Assembly (NCBI GenBank): GCA_963931865.1
Contig: OZ007512.1
Coordinates: 11,912,756-11,976,755 of the forward strand
Length of the DNA stretch: 64,000 nt
DNA from: Axinella damicornis
Lineage: Eukaryota; Porifera; Demospongiae; Axinellida; Axinellidae
Direction: 5' to 3'
Positions 60,610 through 64,000 of the stretch are shown in pieces (the stretch's first letter is position 1; every line of letters begins with the position of its first letter). The translations under genes were made by a program, and so were the position numbers. The notes beneath the pieces were generated by a model. That model saw only the letters and a list, made by a program, of their open reading frames with translations, was not told where the DNA came from and ran no database searches.

Positions 60610-62255
60610 AGGGGACACTTTGGTTACAAGCAGGCGCATTGTACTGTGATTGTAGCTATGCTTTTAGGGACACTTTGGTAACAAGCAGGGACATTGTACT
60701 GTGATTGTAGCTATGCTTTTAGGGACACTTTGGTAACAAGCAGACACATTGTATGTACATTGTAAGCTTTTAGGAGACACTTTGGTAACAAGCAGGCACA
60801 TTGTATGTACATTGTAAGCTTTTAGGAGACACTTTGGTAACAAGCAGGCACATTGTATGTACATTGTAAGCTTTTAGGAGACACTTTGGTAACAAGCAGG
60901 CACATTGTATGTACATTGTAAGCTTTTAGGGGACACTTTGGTAACCTGAAGCAGGCACATTGTACCATGATTGTAGCTATGCTTTTAGGGACACTTTGGT
61001 AACAAGCAGGCCTGGCACATTGAACTGTGATTGTAGCTAGCACCGTAGTAAGCTTTTAATGGACACTTTGGTAACAAGCAGGGACATCGTACTGTGATTG
61101 TAGCTATGCTATTAGGGACACTTTGGTAACAAGCAGGCACATTGCACTGTGATTGTAGCTATGCTTTTAGGGACACTTTGGTAACAAGCAGACACATTGT
61201 ATGTACATTGTAAGCTTTTAGGGGACACTTTGGTAACCCGAAGCAGGCACATTGTAGCTATGCTATTAGCGACACTTTGGTAACAAGCAAGCACATTCAG
61301 GGCCGTCGGAATCACTTGCAGAGCAGGGTGGTATTATACGTTGCGACGCGAAGCGCATGCGCAAAAATTTCTTATAATAAGTTGCGTGCGCAAAGTTTAT
61401 AGCGCTTGCTTGCTAAGGGGTCTGGGGGCATGCCCCCCAGGAAAATGTCCACCTTTTGAGGTGCTTTCAGAGGCTATTTCAGAGGTATATATATACGTAG
61501 CTAGCTGCTGACAGATCAATAACAACAGTCCTGTTACCGAACGAGCGCTTCGGAAAGATCAGCCGAACAATCGCTTCGAAAGATCGTGGAAGCAATTGTT
61601 CGGCTGATCGCGATCGTTCGGTAACAGGACACTTTGTAAGGGACACTTTGGTAACAAGCAGCTGCAGGCACGTGCACATTGTACCATGATTGTAGCTATG
61701 CTATTAGGGACACTTTGGTAACAAGCAGGCCTGGCACATTGAACTGTGATTGTAGCTAGCACCGTAGTAAGCTTTTAATGGACACTTTGGTAACAAGCAG
61801 GGACATCGTACTGTGATTGTAGCTATGCTATTAGGGACACTTTGGTAACAAGCAGGCACATTGTATGTACATTGTAAGCTTTTAGGGGACACTTTGGTAA
61901 CAAGCAGACACATTGTACTGTGATTGTAGCTATGCTATTAGGGACACTTTGGTAACAAGCAGGCCTGGCACATTGAACTGTGATTGTAGCTAGCACCGTA
62001 GTAAGCTTTTAATGGACACTTTGGTAACAAGCAGGCACATTGAACTGTGATTGTAGCTATGCTATTAGGGACACTTTGGTAACAAGCAGGCACATTGAAC
62101 TGTGATTGTAGCTAGCTATGCTTTTAGGGACACTTTGGTAACAAGCAGGCACATTGAACTGTGATTGTAGCTATGCTTTTAGGGACACTCTGGTAACAAG
62201 CAGGCACATTGCACTGTGATTGTAGCTATGCTTTTAGGGACACTTTGGTAACAGC
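60610..62255. repeat. ~55-bp tandem repeats, left arm
   Basis: Some 25 units of GGGACACTTTGGTAACAAGC + AGGCACATTG + (TACTGTGATTGTAGCTATGC or TATGTACATTGTAAGC) + TTTTA. Two alternating unit types are visible. Confidence 0.95.
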
Positions 62256-62837
62256 AGTTTTGGCACGGTTTGGAATGTATTGGTCCATTGAGTATGGCCT
62301 GAATCTGTGGATAGTCGGACAGGGATGTGGTAGCTATATAGTAGCCAGCTGCAATGAGAACTGTAGAATCAGCAGATATACCCTGTTGACCACCATAGGT
62401 CTGTTGATTTCCCTGTATATATCCACCAGCTCGCACTCAAAAGCAAAAACTTGTGGTTATACCAGTCGAGATATAGCTACAGATTGATTGTCCCAATGTT
62501 CATTATCCGGTCATTTTCTATGAAGGGATTCATGGTTGCGTTCTGGAAATTACGCTGTCACAATTCATTGATCGATCACAGACTGTGAGAATCTAGCCCA
62601 AACCGTTCCCTGTAATTGCATCCTGAGTTGCAGCTTTGAAGCTGAGCCGGAACAGCAACAGAAAGGACAAGACTTAGTGCATGCATACCCTTTTATACTG
62701 GCTAGCTATATATAGATGGCTATATATAGAAGGCTATATATAGATGAGACGCATGCTCACACTGCATTGTGAAAACAATAGGTTTGTTTTAGCCAAATTT
62801 GGTTCACTCATTTTCAGTTCCTAGCATAGCTACAGTC

Positions 62838-63735
62838 ACAGTACGATGTGCCTGCTTGTTACCAAAGTGTCCATTAAAGCATAGCTACAATCACAGTACA
62901 ATGTGTCTGCTTGTTACCAAAGTGTCCCTAATAGCATAGCTACAATCATGGTACAATGTGCCTGCTTGTTACCAACGTGTCCATCAGTAAAAGCTTACTA
63001 CCGTGCTAGCTACAATCACAGTTCAATGTGCCTGCTTGTTACCAAAGTGTCCCTGATAGCATAGCTACAATCATGGTACAATGTGCCTGCAGCTGCTTGT
63101 TACCAGAGAACGATCGCGATCAGCCGAACAATCGCTTCCACGATCTTTCGAAGCGATTGTTCGGCTGATCTTTCCGAAGCGCTCGTTCGGTAACAGGACT
63201 GTTGTTATTGATCTCATTTTCCTGGGGGGCATGCCCCCAGACCCCCCTAGCAAGCGCTATAAACTTTTGCGCAGCGCTTCGCGTCGCAACGTATACCACC
63301 CTGGCCTGACCGCTCTGCAAGTGCTTCCGACGGCCCTGAATGTGCTTGCTTGTTACCAAAGTGTCGCTATAATAGTATAGCTACAATGTGCCTGCTTCAG
63401 GTTACCAAAGTGTCTCCTAAAAGCTTACAATGTACATACAATGTGCCTGCTTGTTACCAAAGTGTCTCCTAAAAGCTTACAATGTACATGCAATGTGCCT
63501 GCTTGTTACCAAAGTGTCTCCTAAAAGCTTACAATGTACATACAATGTGCCTGCTTGTTACCAAAGTGTCTCCTAAAAGCTTACAATGTACATACAATGT
63601 GTCTGCTTGTTACCAAAGTGTCCCTAAAAGCATAGCTACAATCACAGTACAATGTCCCTGCTTGTTACCAAAGTGTCCCTAAAAGCATAGCTACAATCAC
63701 AGTACAATGCGCCTGCTTGTAACCAAAGTGTCCCC
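62838..63735. repeat. ~55-bp tandem repeats, right arm (inverted)
   Basis: The same units as the left arm in reverse orientation (GCTTGTTACCAAAGTGTCC), with fewer copies. Confidence 0.95.
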
Positions 63736-64000
63736 TTTTCCTGTTGTTTTCATGGTTGTAGCTAGTAGGCCACGGCTCACATGGTGGCTGCACCTTTTTA
63801 ATTTCCTTCATTCATGTACTCTCCTGACGTATCGCCTAGGTCATGTCTTTAGACTAAATTTCTAGTATTTTCTCTTCGATTTTCCTGTATGTATTTCCGT
63901 TTAGAATGTAGTCGATTGTAATTGGTTGTTAGATCACTGAGTTTGGTAAGTATTTATAATAAGTGGAGTGTGTTTTGTGCATTTTTATCTCAGCGAGTTG

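Larger units (their letters stand above)
60350..64000. mobile_element. Giant inverted-repeat (foldback) element, truncated by window end
   Basis: The left arm starts near 60350 (GCAACTCGCTGAG) and runs to about 62255; the right arm runs from about 62838 to the window end, which reads CAGCGAGTTG. Each arm has a unique outer ~250 bp, then tandem ~55-bp units. A nested insert (about 61310-61625 left, 63105-63345 right) is present in both arms, so it predates the inversion or was copied. The ~580-bp centre (62256-62837) has no recognised gene. Confidence 0.85.

Overview
This looks like metazoan nuclear DNA, most likely from a sponge (Porifera, demosponge-like). The genes are rich in short introns with GT...AG borders. 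Small paralogous TKL-type kinases carry the W-x-V-x-R lead-in and DLG loop that I associate with sponge kinase expansions. Introns are packed with hairpin MITEs, microsatellites and homopolymer G tracts. A 200-bp N gap (41981-42180) shows it is an assembled scaffold. The species cannot be fixed from sequence alone.

Layout. 1-2.0 kb: diverged tandem duplication, then G-tract-separated triplicate repeats. 3.07-3.90 kb (-): decayed kinase copy. 4.8-5.6 kb: gag-like retroelement remnant. 6.68-11.52 kb: complete DNA transposon with 1.08-kb terminal inverted repeats (TIRs), a GTAT target duplication and a ~770-aa transposase, inserted about 60 bp beyond the stop codon of a TKL kinase gene. 11.59-17.06 kb (-): that kinase, four coiled-coil exons followed by one kinase-domain exon. 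19.72-36.25 kb (-): a 12-exon gene whose joined exons give 1,772 codons. It encodes a disordered N terminus with a candidate LC3-interacting motif, long coiled coils, a UBAN-type ubiquitin-binding motif and a C-terminal C2HC zinc finger, the optineurin/NEMO/ABIN architecture. 38.06-41.96 kb (+): an RCC1-repeat gene. 42.75-50.10 kb (+): LIM + RA + SARAH, a RASSF1-6-class Hippo/Ras effector with a LIM domain as in Drosophila RASSF, possibly fused to the RCC1 part across the gap. 52.5-56.8 kb (+): two tandem intronless type II membrane proteins resembling GT-B/O-fucosyltransferases, followed by scrambled remains of a third. 58.56-58.98 kb (-): beta-trefoil/fascin-like partial gene. 59.2 kb: LINE RT fragment. 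60.35-64.0 kb: giant inverted repeat whose arms are tandem ~55-bp repeats; it runs off the window.

How the genes relate. The optineurin/NEMO-like gene and the TKL kinase share strand and order, and they contain a homologous coiled-coil exon, so exon exchange or shared ancestry is likely. Both may belong to ubiquitin/innate or autophagy signalling (inference). The divergent RCC1/RASSF locus starts 1.8 kb away. The most interesting non-coding signals are three hammerhead-ribozyme-like motifs, tandem copying of splice-site edges, microsatellite tracts abutting 3' splice sites, and a perfect 58-bp palindrome.
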